From an uncultured bacterium (lineage in GTDB: Bacteria; Planctomycetota; UBA8742; UBA2392): a DNA stretch of 64,000 nucleotides. Both the position numbers and the translations under genes were made by a program. Under the pieces are notes generated by a model. That model worked only from the letters and a program-made list of their open reading frames with translations. It was not told the DNA's origin and ran no database searches. Numbering within the stretch: position 1 is the first letter of the stretch; each line of letters begins with the position of its first letter. The stretch spans positions 124,001-188,000 of the forward strand of contig CALLQI010000017.1 of NCBI GenBank assembly GCA_938014885.1, given 5' to 3'. This document shows, in pieces, positions 1-8,576 of the stretch.

Positions 1-174
1 GCGGCGCGCGGTTTCCAGTTCCAGTTCGCCGGGCTCTGCGTGGCCCTTGGGAAATGACCATGTCCCGTGCTGCGCGCTGCGCAACAGCAGGTAACGCGGC
101 TCATGGTCCACGATGCTGGCCAGCACGAAGCCGGCTGCGATTCGTTCGGCGGCGGGCAAGCTAAGGTTCCTCAT
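1..174 (-). CDS. NUDIX hydrolase, 5' part only (runs off window)
   Basis: The reading frame begins with ATG at 174-172 and runs off the left edge, so only 58 N-terminal residues are visible. They include a beta strand (AGFVLASIVDHEPRYLLL) followed by GTWSFPKGHAEPGE, the start of a NUDIX box of the Ap4A-hydrolase/MutT type. The catalytic REXXEE part lies outside the window. The start codon overlaps the 3' end of the upstream secreted-protein gene by 14 nt, so the two are probably co-transcribed and translationally coupled. NUDIX enzymes cleave nucleoside diphosphates linked to other moieties; the substrate cannot be told from this fragment. Confidence 0.8.
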   Translation of the reverse strand, partial: MRNLSLPAAERIAAGFVLASIVDHEPRYLLLRSAQHGTWSFPKGHAEPGELELETARR

Positions 175-1081
175 CCACGCGCCACTCGCCGCCTTCCTTG
201 GCAAGTCGCGCCGTAAGCACGCGCGCGCTGCCATCCAGCAGCTTCAAGTTGACGCGCACAGTGGCGCGGGCCGGGTTGCCTTCGTCGATCGTGGTGTCGA
301 TGACGCTGTACTCAGCCAGCTTGCCCGCCAGCGCCGTGACGCGCTTGCCCACATCCTCACGATCCGCCTTTTCGCGTCGCGCCGCAGTGTGCGCCTTCAG
401 AAGCGCCTCCGTATCCGCGGCCATTACCGCCTTCATGAATGAGTCCGCGCAACGGGCCGGTGACGTGAAAGCGCCCTTGTTGTCGCCTTCGGCCAGGGCA
501 GCACGCAGGCGCTTGAGTTCGGCGCGGATTTCGGCCTCACGCTGGTCCAGGGTGTTGCGGGCCTCGGCGATCTGGCTCAGCAGCGACTCAAGCTCGGCGA
601 TGCGTTCAGCAGGGGTCTTGTCGGCGACCGGCTTCTCGCGGGGCGTGAACTCGTGCCAGCGCCACCAGGTGCCTTCCTCGGACAATGTCATGCGCACGAC
701 GTATTCGAGCGTGCTTCCCTTGGCTTTCAGTTCAATCACGAGTTCGGCGGTGCCGTTCACGAGATCGGGTGCGGGTTCACTCAGCACGCGCACTTCGCTG
801 TCGCGGAAGCGATCGCGAAACTCGGTGCTCAGCAGCACGTCGTTCCAGTTCTGCTTCAGCGTGGCCTTCTCATCAGCCGTGAACTCGCGGCCCTGCGCGG
901 ACTGGTGCTCCTTGAACCAGGTTTCGAAATCAAAGTACCTGTCCACGCAGGCCTGCCGCGACAGGGCATCCAGCGTGGTGTCGGTGATGCGCTTGATGAA
1001 ATCCTCGAATGACTGGCGCGGCGTCAGCGTTTGCGCATGAAGCGAGCCAGCAAGCAGCAATGTCAAAAGCACAAATCGCAT
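161..1081 (-). CDS. Secreted protein of unknown function
   Basis: Encodes 306 residues starting with a clear signal peptide (MRFVLLTLLLAGSLHAQ), so the product is exported. The mature part has two similar alpha+beta segments, roughly residues 20-145 and 205-306, each ending in a strand-rich stretch (ELVIELKAKG; TVRVNLKLLDG) resembling NTF2-like or lumazine-binding folds. A charged helical linker around 150-200 (AELESLLSQIAEARNTLDQR) joins them. I recognise no catalytic motif. The gene overlaps the downstream NUDIX gene by 14 nt. The two-copy reading is an inference from sequence texture. Confidence 0.75.
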   Translation of the reverse strand: MRFVLLTLLLAGSLHAQTLTPRQSFEDFIKRITDTTLDALSRQACVDRYFDFETWFKEHQSAQGREFTADEKATLKQNWNDVLLSTEFRDRFRDSEVRVLSEPAPDLVNGTAELVIELKAKGSTLEYVVRMTLSEEGTWWRWHEFTPREKPVADKTPAERIAELESLLSQIAEARNTLDQREAEIRAELKRLRAALAEGDNKGAFTSPARCADSFMKAVMAADTEALLKAHTAARREKADREDVGKRVTALAGKLAEYSVIDTTIDEGNPARATVRVNLKLLDGSARVLTARLAKEGGEWRVDEEP

Positions 1082-1086
1082 GGTCT

Positions 1087-1115
1087 TTGACCCCCGCCCC
1101 CGGCCGTGCTAGCTT
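1087..1115 (+). promoter_or_regulatory. Putative sigma-70-type promoter for the YbjQ gene
   Basis: TTGACC at 1087-1092 and TAGCTT at 1110-1115 are separated by 17 nt, 28 nt upstream of the ATG at 1143, in the intergenic space between divergent genes. Pattern match only. Confidence 0.4.
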
Positions 1116-1142
1116 GATTTCAAGCCATCGGCGGGTCAACCC

Positions 1143-1475
1143 ATGCTTGTTACCACCACCGGCAACCTGGAAGGCCACGTAATCACCAAATACCTCGGCG
1201 TTGTGGCCGGGCAGGCTGCCATTGCACCTGTGGAGATGCGCGACTTTGCAGCCTTCATCCGGCGCGAAGGCGGCGGTCGCCACCCCGAGTTCGAGAAGAT
1301 GGTGCACGAGACGCGCCAGGCCGCGCTGCTGTCGTTACAGAACGAAGCCAAGGAACTGGGTGCCAACGCGGTGCTCGCCGTGGACTTCGACTACGCCTAC
1401 CTGTCTGCCGACGGGCTTGTGCTGATCACCGTAAGCGGCACCGCGGTCATCGCCGAAGATAAGCGCCGACTGTAG
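1143..1475 (+). CDS. YbjQ/UPF0145 family protein
   Basis: A 110-residue cytosolic protein with the conserved features of the YbjQ/UPF0145 family, sometimes called the heavy-metal-binding domain: an N-terminal MLVTTTGNLEG strand, a helix with ARQAALLSLQNEAKELGANAVL, and the strand pair AVDFDYAYL and GLVLITVSGTAV. Members form pentameric rings and their biochemical role is not settled. The stop codon lies 9 nt before miaA, so the two may be co-transcribed, although miaA also has its own -10-like element. Confidence 0.88.
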   Translation: MLVTTTGNLEGHVITKYLGVVAGQAAIAPVEMRDFAAFIRREGGGRHPEFEKMVHETRQAALLSLQNEAKELGANAVLAVDFDYAYLSADGLVLITVSGTAVIAEDKRRL

Positions 1476-1484
1476 GCTGGCGTC

Positions 1485-2459
1485 ATGGCCGACTTCAACC
1501 CGCACGCGAAGTATCCCGCGCTGGTGATCCTTGCCCCTACGGCAAGCGGCAAGTCGCGGCTGGCGATGGCTGTCGCGCGGCGTGCCGGCGGCGAGATCCT
1601 TAGTGTTGATGCGCTGAAGGTCTATCGCGGCATGGATGCCGGTACCGCCAAGCCCAGCGCCGCCGAACGCGTCGAGATCCCCCACCATGGCATTGATCTG
1701 GTGGATGCCCACGAAGAGTTCAGTGTCACCCAGTTCCTGGATTACGCCGAAGCCACGCTGGCCGAGATCCGCAGCCGCGGCAGAGTCCCGATCCTGGACG
1801 TGACCGCACCCTTTTACCTGAAAGCACTGGTATACGGCGTTGACCGCGGCCCCGCGCCGAACGCGGACTTTCGCGCCGAGATGCAGCACGTTCCGGCCCA
1901 CGACCTGCACGCGCGGCTGGCTGTGCTCGACCCCGAGTCAGCGCGGCGAATCGGCCCCGCCGATCACAAGCGCCTGGTGCGCGCCCTCGAGATCGCGCGC
2001 TTCGGCGGCAAGCTGGCCAGTGAGGCCGCACGCTGGGGCGAGCCCCGGGGCGATTACCGCTGGCTGTTCACGGGTATCCGCTGGCCGCGCGAGTTGCTGT
2101 ACCAACGCGTGCGCGAACGCGCGTTGAAGATGTTCGAGGCCGGCTGGATCGACGAAGTCAAACGCATCGCCGCCAGCACGGGCTTTTCGAGGACTGCCGG
2201 GCTGGCCCACGGCTACCGGCGCATCCAAGAGATGCTCGGCGGCTCAATCACACTGGATGAATGCGTTGAGCAAACCGTGCGCGACGTAAAGCTGTTCGCG
2301 CGCAAGAGCATGACGTTCTTCAAGGGCTTCCCGAAGGTGCAATGGCTTGACGTGTCAAGTGAAGACGAAATCGACCGCGCGGCCATGTACCTCAGCCATG
2401 AGCTGAAAGAAATGCTGATCGAAGCCGGGGTCAAACGCGAACCGGTAGATCTGCCCTAG
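1485..2459 (+). CDS. miaA: tRNA dimethylallyltransferase
   Basis: Encodes 324 residues. MiaA transfers the dimethylallyl group of DMAPP to N6 of A37 in tRNAs reading codons that start with U. The P-loop APTASGKS is at about 17-24, the region matching DSMQVYRGMD reads DALKVYRGMDAGTAKP, and the C-terminal region has the Arg-rich helix and VKLFARKSMTFFKGF typical of the family. The Asp and Tyr of the substrate motif are kept, but Ser and Gln are replaced by Ala and Lys, and the usual GGTGLY reads VTAPFY with one extra residue. There is no Shine-Dalgarno sequence. Instead TAGGCT (1473-1478) ends 6 nt before the ATG, so the message may be leaderless. It converges with the desaturase gene, the stops overlapping by 3 nt. 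Confidence 0.9.
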   Translation: MADFNPHAKYPALVILAPTASGKSRLAMAVARRAGGEILSVDALKVYRGMDAGTAKPSAAERVEIPHHGIDLVDAHEEFSVTQFLDYAEATLAEIRSRGRVPILDVTAPFYLKALVYGVDRGPAPNADFRAEMQHVPAHDLHARLAVLDPESARRIGPADHKRLVRALEIARFGGKLASEAARWGEPRGDYRWLFTGIRWPRELLYQRVRERALKMFEAGWIDEVKRIAASTGFSRTAGLAHGYRRIQEMLGGSITLDECVEQTVRDVKLFARKSMTFFKGFPKVQWLDVSSEDEIDRAAMYLSHELKEMLIEAGVKREPVDLP

Positions 2460-3484
2460 TAGACCCACTTGTTGCGAAGTTCCGGCGCAGCCTCATCAAG
2501 GCGCTTGCCCAGCTTGGCCCAATTACAGGTTGGCACGGCCGGGAACAGGTGGTGTTCAATGTGGTGGAACATCTGGTAGCTGATAAGGTTCTTGAACCAG
2601 CCGCGCTGCGTGCGGGCGATGTGGTGCTTGTCGTCGCAGTCATGGTGCACGGTCCACACCGCAAAAAAGCCGGTGCCGCACTGCGACAGCCACATCATGG
2701 CCAGGTACATACCCAACCACCATTGGCCATAAACAAAGGTCATCACGCCCACAAACGCGTACCAGACCAGATTGCCCGCCAGTTCAGCGTAGATCCAGCG
2801 ACGCTGGTTGGGCTTGGCGGTCTTGAGTGCAAACCAGTGCAACTTCAGCGGAAAGTATGGCCCCACCAGCATCGCCTGCCACCACTTGAGCTTTGACGTG
2901 AAGCCTTCCACGTCTTCGTCGGTCAGGTTATGGCGGTGATGGTGCAAGTGGCAAAGCTGCACGACGTGCATGCTGCCGGTCATGGCGATACTCAGGAAGT
3001 ACATCAGCAGGTCGCAACCACGGCGCGAAATGCCCACCGAGTAATGGAACGCGCAGTGCACCTGCCGCAGGCCGGTCAGGAACAGGTAGAAGCTGCAGAA
3101 CACCGCACCCGCAGTCCACCACCAGTTTCCGGTGTACTGCACCAGCCAGAAGCAGACCATCGCGCCCGCAATCCACGGAAAGCTGAGCGTGGTTTCCTTG
3201 AACGCCTGGAACTTCGTAACTGGTACAAGGTCGCGCCACTGCACGGCCTTTACGCGCGGGTCTTTCGTGACGTGATAGCCCTCTTCACCCGGCAAGGCGC
3301 TAAGCGGAACGGCCAACTCCATGCCCGAGACTTCTTCGGCGGTCGGAAGCTCGCCACTGGCATGAACGGTCACGTCCTGCGGCCGCAGTGAAAGCGCGTC
3401 CAGCATAGCTTCGCTGGGGTCAGCCGGTGGTGCGCTGGATTGGGCAACTGCTGGTTCGGCCGTGGCTTCCGCGGTAGGTGACAC
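2456..3484 (-). CDS. Membrane fatty acid desaturase family protein
   Basis: An integral-membrane di-iron desaturase-like protein of about 342 residues. The three histidine boxes are visible as HCAFH, HLHHHRH and HHIEHH, separated by hydrophobic spans (AGAVFCSFYLFLTG; LVWYAFVGVMTF). These ligands bind the two irons that activate O2 for desaturation or hydroxylation of an acyl or related lipid. The first ~60 residues are a low-complexity Ala/Pro/Glu region. I chose GTG at 3484 because AGGAG lies 6 nt upstream; an in-frame TTG at 3535 without a ribosome site would add 17 residues. The substrate cannot be inferred. The stop overlaps miaA's. Confidence 0.85.
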   Translation of the reverse strand: MSPTAEATAEPAVAQSSAPPADPSEAMLDALSLRPQDVTVHASGELPTAEEVSGMELAVPLSALPGEEGYHVTKDPRVKAVQWRDLVPVTKFQAFKETTLSFPWIAGAMVCFWLVQYTGNWWWTAGAVFCSFYLFLTGLRQVHCAFHYSVGISRRGCDLLMYFLSIAMTGSMHVVQLCHLHHHRHNLTDEDVEGFTSKLKWWQAMLVGPYFPLKLHWFALKTAKPNQRRWIYAELAGNLVWYAFVGVMTFVYGQWWLGMYLAMMWLSQCGTGFFAVWTVHHDCDDKHHIARTQRGWFKNLISYQMFHHIEHHLFPAVPTCNWAKLGKRLDEAAPELRNKWVY

Positions 3485-3577
3485 TGGCTGCTCCTGTGCA
3501 AAGGCGCGGCCAAGATAGCGGCATTCGCACACCAAGCCAAGATTGCGTCAGGCCCATGTGTATGTGACAAACTGCGC

Positions 3578-3604
3578 GAAGCCCCGCAACTCGTGCGGGG
3601 CTTC
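3578..3604 (-). terminator. Hairpin terminator after the S41 peptidase gene
   Basis: Perfect 11-bp stem (GAAGCCCCGCA at 3578-3588 with TGCGGGGCTTC at 3594-3604) and a 5-nt loop, 28 nt past the S41 stop codon and upstream of the desaturase start. The U-tract on the minus strand is poor. Confidence 0.6.
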
Positions 3605-3632
3605 GTTGAGAACGGTGAGTACGCCTGGTTGA

Positions 3633-5003
3633 CTAGAACTCTTCTTCCTTCTCTTCGGACTTCTCCTTGTGCGGCTCAACCTTGGGCAGCTCCTTCACCA
3701 GGTCGTACAAAACCTTGATTCCGGCGTCCTTGATTGTGTCCACGCCCTCAGAGTACGGCAGCAGGTCTTTTACCGGATGCGTCGGCGTGACCGGGTTGCC
3801 CTCAAGCTGCGCGTTGCCGTAGGCCAGCCCGCTTGCGTTCTGGGCCGGGTACAGCAACCAGCTGCCGTCTGGAAGCTGCACAAACGTGCTGCCAAGCACC
3901 GCGCCGGGGGTGCTTTCCCCCACCAGCGGGCCGACTTCCTTGTGCTTCCAGTTATGGGCGTAGACTTCTTTGGCGCTGCGGCTGCCGCCGTCCTGCAAAG
4001 CCACCACCGGCCGCGTCCACTTGGGCATATTGAAGTTGCCGCCGCCCATGCCGAAGCCGCGCATCGGCGGTGGGTCGGCAAACGGGGCGAAGCATGCGTT
4101 CATCACCATCGGGCTGCCGCCGCGGCCTCGCAGGTCGATGATCAGGCCGTCGCAATCCCTGAACTCGCCGCGCAGGGCCTTGCGAAGCGCCGCCGTCATG
4201 CCGTCGTGCAGGAAGTGCCAGAAGCGAATGTAGCCGAACTTCCGGCCTTCATGCTCAATCACGGTCACGCTGTTGCGAGTAGCCGCGATCATGTTGATCG
4301 AACTCGGTTTGAAGCGCAGCTCAATCAGCTCGCTGCTTTCAGCCTTGCGCTGTACCTTCAGCACGAACTCGCCCTCGGGCGGGTTGCGGAAGAACCAGTG
4401 CGGCACGCCCGGCAGGCCCGGGTCGCCACCGGCATCAACCAGCAGCCCGCATTCGGCGATGGGCTTCCCGTTGACTTCGACGACGCGGTCTCCGCGCAGC
4501 AGACCCGCCTTTTCGGCCGCGCTGCCCTGCAGGATGCCGCTTACGAAGTACTGCCCGGGTTCAAGCTCGGTCAGGTCGCAACCAGCCTGGCTGACCTTGC
4601 TGTTGTCCATCTCAGGCGCGAAGTGGTCGCGGTAGGCTTCCTCTTCAATGATCGTCAGGTGGCTGACCTTGAATTCGGCAAGCAGCTGCTTCAGTACGCC
4701 GTGCAGGTCCACGCCGGGATTCGCGTCCACCACGCGGCGCAAGTAGCGCGCGCGCATTTCGACAAGATCATGGCCGCCGTACTTCTTGTCGTAGAAACCG
4801 CTGCGGATCACCCGCAGCATTTCATCCAGTACTGCGACGTTGGCTTTCTGGGCGTCGGTCAGCTTGGATTCATCAACGGCGTCGCCGTCCTGGCTGGTGT
4901 CGGTGGCCGTGGGTGCATCCTGCGCCAGCGCGGGCGCCGAAGTGGCCAGCGGCATCAGCAGTGTGACTAACGCCAACAGTTGGATCAGCCTGATCTTGAG
5001 CAT
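3633..5003 (-). CDS. S41 family (tail-specific type) peptidase, exported
   Basis: Encodes 456 residues with a signal peptide (MLKIRLIQLLALVTLLMPLA...ALAQ). After a helical S41 N-terminal domain (~50-130) comes a PDZ-like domain with LQGSAAEKAGLLRGDRVVEV, then the peptidase core with FGYIRFWHF, DCDGLIIDLRGRGGS and LQDGGSRSAKEVYAHN, where the first Ser of SRSAKE is the expected nucleophile. The segment that in C-terminal processing peptidases carries the catalytic Lys (TFGKG) reads STPGAVLGS, so a Ser/Lys dyad is not evident. This resembles the S41 subgroup with GESTAGAV. The tail is acidic and Lys/Glu-rich. It is divergent from the M1 aminopeptidase gene and presumably acts on periplasmic proteins. 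Confidence 0.85.
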   Translation of the reverse strand: MLKIRLIQLLALVTLLMPLATSAPALAQDAPTATDTSQDGDAVDESKLTDAQKANVAVLDEMLRVIRSGFYDKKYGGHDLVEMRARYLRRVVDANPGVDLHGVLKQLLAEFKVSHLTIIEEEAYRDHFAPEMDNSKVSQAGCDLTELEPGQYFVSGILQGSAAEKAGLLRGDRVVEVNGKPIAECGLLVDAGGDPGLPGVPHWFFRNPPEGEFVLKVQRKAESSELIELRFKPSSINMIAATRNSVTVIEHEGRKFGYIRFWHFLHDGMTAALRKALRGEFRDCDGLIIDLRGRGGSPMVMNACFAPFADPPPMRGFGMGGGNFNMPKWTRPVVALQDGGSRSAKEVYAHNWKHKEVGPLVGESTPGAVLGSTFVQLPDGSWLLYPAQNASGLAYGNAQLEGNPVTPTHPVKDLLPYSEGVDTIKDAGIKVLYDLVKELPKVEPHKEKSEEKEEEF

Positions 5004-5146
5004 GGATGTATCCCGGGATTGTGGTTGTCTGTGGCCTTGCTTACGCTCGGGCCCCGTTGCAGCGCCGAAAATTCCTTGGATGTACGGGCGTTGCCCGCTT
5101 GAATGCCTGCCTGTCTTGCTGCCTTCCTGTACGGAGTAGTGCCACC

Positions 5147-7840
5147 ATGAACTTTTCTCTCACGGAGCAAGCCCGCTTTTTTGCCGGGCTGGGCGCCGAG
5201 TACCTTGACGACAAACCCACCTGGAAGCCCTTCATGAAGAAGGGCACCCAGCCCAAGTGGTGCCGCGACCGCTTTGCCGACGTGAAGCACATCAGGCTCG
5301 AGATCGCGCCGGACTTCGAAACCCGCGAAATCACGGGTACCGCCACCCTTACAGTCGCGCCGATCCACGACGACACGGGCTTCCTTGCCCTCGACGCCTG
5401 CGAGATGAACATCGAAAGCGTCCGTGGCGACGGCCGCAACCTCAAGTTCAACCATGACGGCGAAGTGCTGACGGTGTATTTCAGCCCGCCACTACGCGCC
5501 GACAAACCGATTGATCTTGCCCTCGAGTACAGCGCCAAGCCTCGCCGCGGCGCGTACTTCGTCGGCCCCGATCGCGACTACCCCGACAAGCACCTTGAGT
5601 TCTGGACGCAGGGCCAGGATGAAGACAGCCGCTACTGGTTTCCGTGCTTTGACTACCCCAACGAAAAGGCCACCAGCGAAATCATCGTGCGCGTGCCCAA
5701 GGGCATGACCAGCCTCAGCAACGGCGCGCTGATTGACGTAAAGGACCACGCCGACCACAGCATCCACCACTGGAAGCACGACGTGCCGCACGTTGCCTAT
5801 CTCGTGACGCTCGTAGTCGGCAATTACGTCAAGGTCAGCAAAGAATGGGACGGCATTCCGGTCGAATACTACGTGCCGCCCGGCCGCGAAGAAGACGGCG
5901 AACGCAGCTTCGGACCCACGCCTGACATGGTTCGCTTCTTCAGCGAAAAGACCGGCGTGCGCTACCCGTACGCCAAATACGCGCAGATCACGGCCGCTGA
6001 CTTCATCTTCGGCGGCATGGAAAACACCAGCGCCACGACGCAGACCGACTTGACGCTGCACGATGCGCGCGCGCACCTCGATTTCAGTAGCGACCCGCTG
6101 AACAGCCACGAGCTCGCGCACCAGTGGTTCGGCGATTACGTCACCTGCCGCGACTGGAGCCACGCCTGGCTGAACGAGAGTTTCGCCACGTACTTCGAAG
6201 CCATGTGGTGCGAAGAATCGCTGGGCGACGACGAGTTCAAGTATTACCTCGACGCCGACTGGAAGGCCTACCTGGCTGAAGACCGTGGCGCCTACCGCCG
6301 CCCGATCCAGACCAACGTCTACAACGAGCCGCTGGACCTGTTTGATCGCCACCTGTACCAGAAGGGTGCCGTCATCCTGCATCATCTGCGCAAGCTGATC
6401 GGCGACCGCCTGTGGTGGAAGGCCATCAACCTGTACCTCACGCGCCACGCGGGCGGCAGCGTAATCACCCAGGACTTTGCCAGCGCGATTGAAGATGTCA
6501 CCGGCCGCAACTTTGACTGGTTCTTTGCCCAGTGGATCTACGGCGGCGGACATCCTGAGTTCAAACTCAAGGCCAAGTGGGACGACAAGACCGGCAGCCT
6601 CGACTTCAGCGTGCTGCAGAAGCAGAAGCCCGACGAGCTGACCGCGATTTTCCGCACCCCTGTGACCGTCCGCTTCTTCTACGATGGCGGGAGCGAATCC
6701 CGCAAGTTCGAGATCGACAAGCCCGCCCATCGCTATCACATCCAGTTGCCCGGCCGCGCGAAGTGGATCAGTTTCGACCCCGGCAACGCCGTGCCCAAGA
6801 CGCTCGAGCTCGACTTCAGCGAGGAAATGCTGACCGAGCAGCTCAAGCACGACGACGACGTGATGGGTCGCGTCCACGCCGCGCGCGCACTGGCATCCAA
6901 GGCAACGCCCAAGGCCGCCAAGGCATTGGCCGAGGCGCTGGCTGCAGACAAGTTCTGGGGTGTGCAGGCCGAGTGCGCCACCGCGCTGGGCAAGGTTCAT
7001 TCGCAGGATGCACTGGAAGCCCTGTGCGACACCGAAGTCAAGCACCCCAAGGCCCGGCGCGCTGTGGCCGCAGCACTGGGCGAATGGAAAGACTCGCGTG
7101 CGGTTGAGAAGCTGGCCCGAATGCTGAACAAGGACGAAAGCTACTACGTAGCCGCTGAATCCGCCGTGGCGATGGGCAAGACCCGCGCCGCGATTGCCTT
7201 TGACGTGCTGTCAGGAGCACTAAGCAGGCCCAGCCACGTAGACGTGATCCGCTCCAGCGTGTTCCGGGGTTTCATTGAGCTGCGCGACATGCGTGCACTT
7301 GAGGTGATCCGCGAGTGGACGCACTACGGCCGGCCTCAGCAGGCGCGCATGGCGGCGATTGCAGCCTTGGGCGAACTAGCGTACCACAGCCCGGAAGATC
7401 GCCACAAAACCGAAGCCCGCGAAACGATCGAGCCCTGCCTGGAAGGCGACTTCCGAACTGCCATGGCGGCGATCAGCGGTTTGTCGGCGCTGAAAGACCC
7501 CAAGGCGATCGGCGCGTTGGGCAACCTCGCGCGTACAACTCACGACAGCCGCATTAAAAAGCGCGCGCAGGGTGCCATCGAGAGTATCCGCGCGGCCCAG
7601 GGTGCCCCCAAAGAGCTGCGCGAGCTGCGCGACGACTACGACAAGCTGAAAGATGACTACGAGAAACTGAAGGAACGCCTCGACAAGGTTGAATCCGTAG
7701 GCACCGGCAAGGCCGCCGCCGGCAAGAATGGCAAAGCTGCCGCTGGCAAGAACGGCAAAGCCGCAAGCAAGAACGGCAAGTCGCGCGCCGCAGCCAAGAC
7801 CAAGCCTTCTGTCAAGAAACGTTCCACAGCCAGAAAGTAG
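5147..7840 (+). CDS. M1 family aminopeptidase with C-terminal HEAT repeats
   Basis: Encodes 897 residues. The M1 N-terminal beta domain (~40-230) precedes the catalytic domain, with the substrate-recognition motif FGGMEN and the zinc site HELAHQW plus the distal Glu in LNESFATYFE. M1 enzymes remove N-terminal residues from peptides. From ~560 the chain turns into helical HEAT-like repeats (MGRVHAARALAS, VAAALGEWKDSRAVEKLARM, MAAIAALGEL), then a short coiled coil (LRELRDDYDKLKDDYEKLKE). It ends in a Lys/Ala tail with repeated AAAGKNGK units that resembles histone-H1-like tails. I chose ATG 5147 because ACGGAG lies upstream; a longer frame from 5006 has no ribosome site and would overlap the divergent promoter region. 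Confidence 0.92.
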   Translation: MNFSLTEQARFFAGLGAEYLDDKPTWKPFMKKGTQPKWCRDRFADVKHIRLEIAPDFETREITGTATLTVAPIHDDTGFLALDACEMNIESVRGDGRNLKFNHDGEVLTVYFSPPLRADKPIDLALEYSAKPRRGAYFVGPDRDYPDKHLEFWTQGQDEDSRYWFPCFDYPNEKATSEIIVRVPKGMTSLSNGALIDVKDHADHSIHHWKHDVPHVAYLVTLVVGNYVKVSKEWDGIPVEYYVPPGREEDGERSFGPTPDMVRFFSEKTGVRYPYAKYAQITAADFIFGGMENTSATTQTDLTLHDARAHLDFSSDPLNSHELAHQWFGDYVTCRDWSHAWLNESFATYFEAMWCEESLGDDEFKYYLDADWKAYLAEDRGAYRRPIQTNVYNEPLDLFDRHLYQKGAVILHHLRKLIGDRLWWKAINLYLTRHAGGSVITQDFASAIEDVTGRNFDWFFAQWIYGGGHPEFKLKAKWDDKTGSLDFSVLQKQKPDELTAIFRTPVTVRFFYDGGSESRKFEIDKPAHRYHIQLPGRAKWISFDPGNAVPKTLELDFSEEMLTEQLKHDDDVMGRVHAARALASKATPKAAKALAEALAADKFWGVQAECATALGKVHSQDALEALCDTEVKHPKARRAVAAALGEWKDSRAVEKLARMLNKDESYYVAAESAVAMGKTRAAIAFDVLSGALSRPSHVDVIRSSVFRGFIELRDMRALEVIREWTHYGRPQQARMAAIAALGELAYHSPEDRHKTEARETIEPCLEGDFRTAMAAISGLSALKDPKAIGALGNLARTTHDSRIKKRAQGAIESIRAAQGAPKELRELRDDYDKLKDDYEKLKERLDKVESVGTGKAAAGKNGKAAAGKNGKAASKNGKSRAAAKTKPSVKKRSTARK

Positions 7841-7907
7841 TCAGTAATCGAGACCGGGATTCGTAAGACCTTCGATGGGCCATTCTGACCAGAAAGAAAG
7901 CACTGAC

Positions 7908-8570
7908 ATGAAGACGATCGCTGTTGCAAGTTTCCTTGTGGCCGCCCTTGGCGCCGGTTTTGCGGGCTCGTGGATTCAGGGCAGCTTCGCCGACGTGCAG
8001 CCAGTGCACGCGCAGGACCGCAGCAAGGACGGCGGCGTACGCATCGGCCTGCTGAACCTTGAGAAAGCCTCACGCGAGTCTGACTTGTTCGCCAGCAAGA
8101 AGACGGAATGGGAAGCAATCCAAACCGAGATGAAGAAGCGCAACACCACGCAGTCTGAACTTTTCCGCAAGAAGGAAGCTGAGCTGAAGCGACGCAAGCT
8201 GGAAGGCGAAAGCATGGACGACCTGCTTGACCTGCAGGTCGAAATCGCCGCGCTTAAGACTTCGATGGAGTATGAACAGGAAGAGCAAAAGCGCTACCTG
8301 GGCGCACTGCTGAACCTGTACCAGGATGAAGTGCTGCGCGTGGTGATTCACGAAGCTGAGGAAATTGCAAAAAAGGCAGGGCTCGACATCGTGCTGCAGG
8401 ACTACACGGTCGAAGCGGGCAAAGAGATGGACTACTTCGGCGGCGGCTCCACGGCCGGCACACTGATGAGCAAACCGGTGCTGGTCACTCCGGGCGTGTT
8501 GGACAACAAGAACAAGTATGTCGTGGACATCACCGAACAGGTCATTCGCGCCGTCAAGAAGAAGGGCTAG
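7908..8570 (+). CDS. OmpH/Skp family periplasmic chaperone-like protein
   Basis: Encodes 220 residues with an N-terminal signal or anchor (MKTIAVASFLVAALGAGFAG) and the family pattern: a strand (RIGLLNLEKA), a long charged coiled coil (~70-130, with MKKRNTTQSELFRKKEAELK), then a return strand region (GLDIVLQDYTV and VVDITEQVIRAVKKKG). Skp-like trimers hold unfolded outer-membrane proteins in the periplasm. I chose ATG 7908 because the signal peptide starts there; an in-frame ATG at 7875 would put 11 polar residues before it. The nitroreductase gene follows after 6 nt. Confidence 0.82.
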   Translation: MKTIAVASFLVAALGAGFAGSWIQGSFADVQPVHAQDRSKDGGVRIGLLNLEKASRESDLFASKKTEWEAIQTEMKKRNTTQSELFRKKEAELKRRKLEGESMDDLLDLQVEIAALKTSMEYEQEEQKRYLGALLNLYQDEVLRVVIHEAEEIAKKAGLDIVLQDYTVEAGKEMDYFGGGSTAGTLMSKPVLVTPGVLDNKNKYVVDITEQVIRAVKKKG

Positions 8571-8576
8571 CACACC

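Noticed and set aside
198..1040. 280-codon plus-strand frame
   Set aside because: Antisense to the secreted protein, whose signal peptide and overlap with NUDIX support the minus strand.
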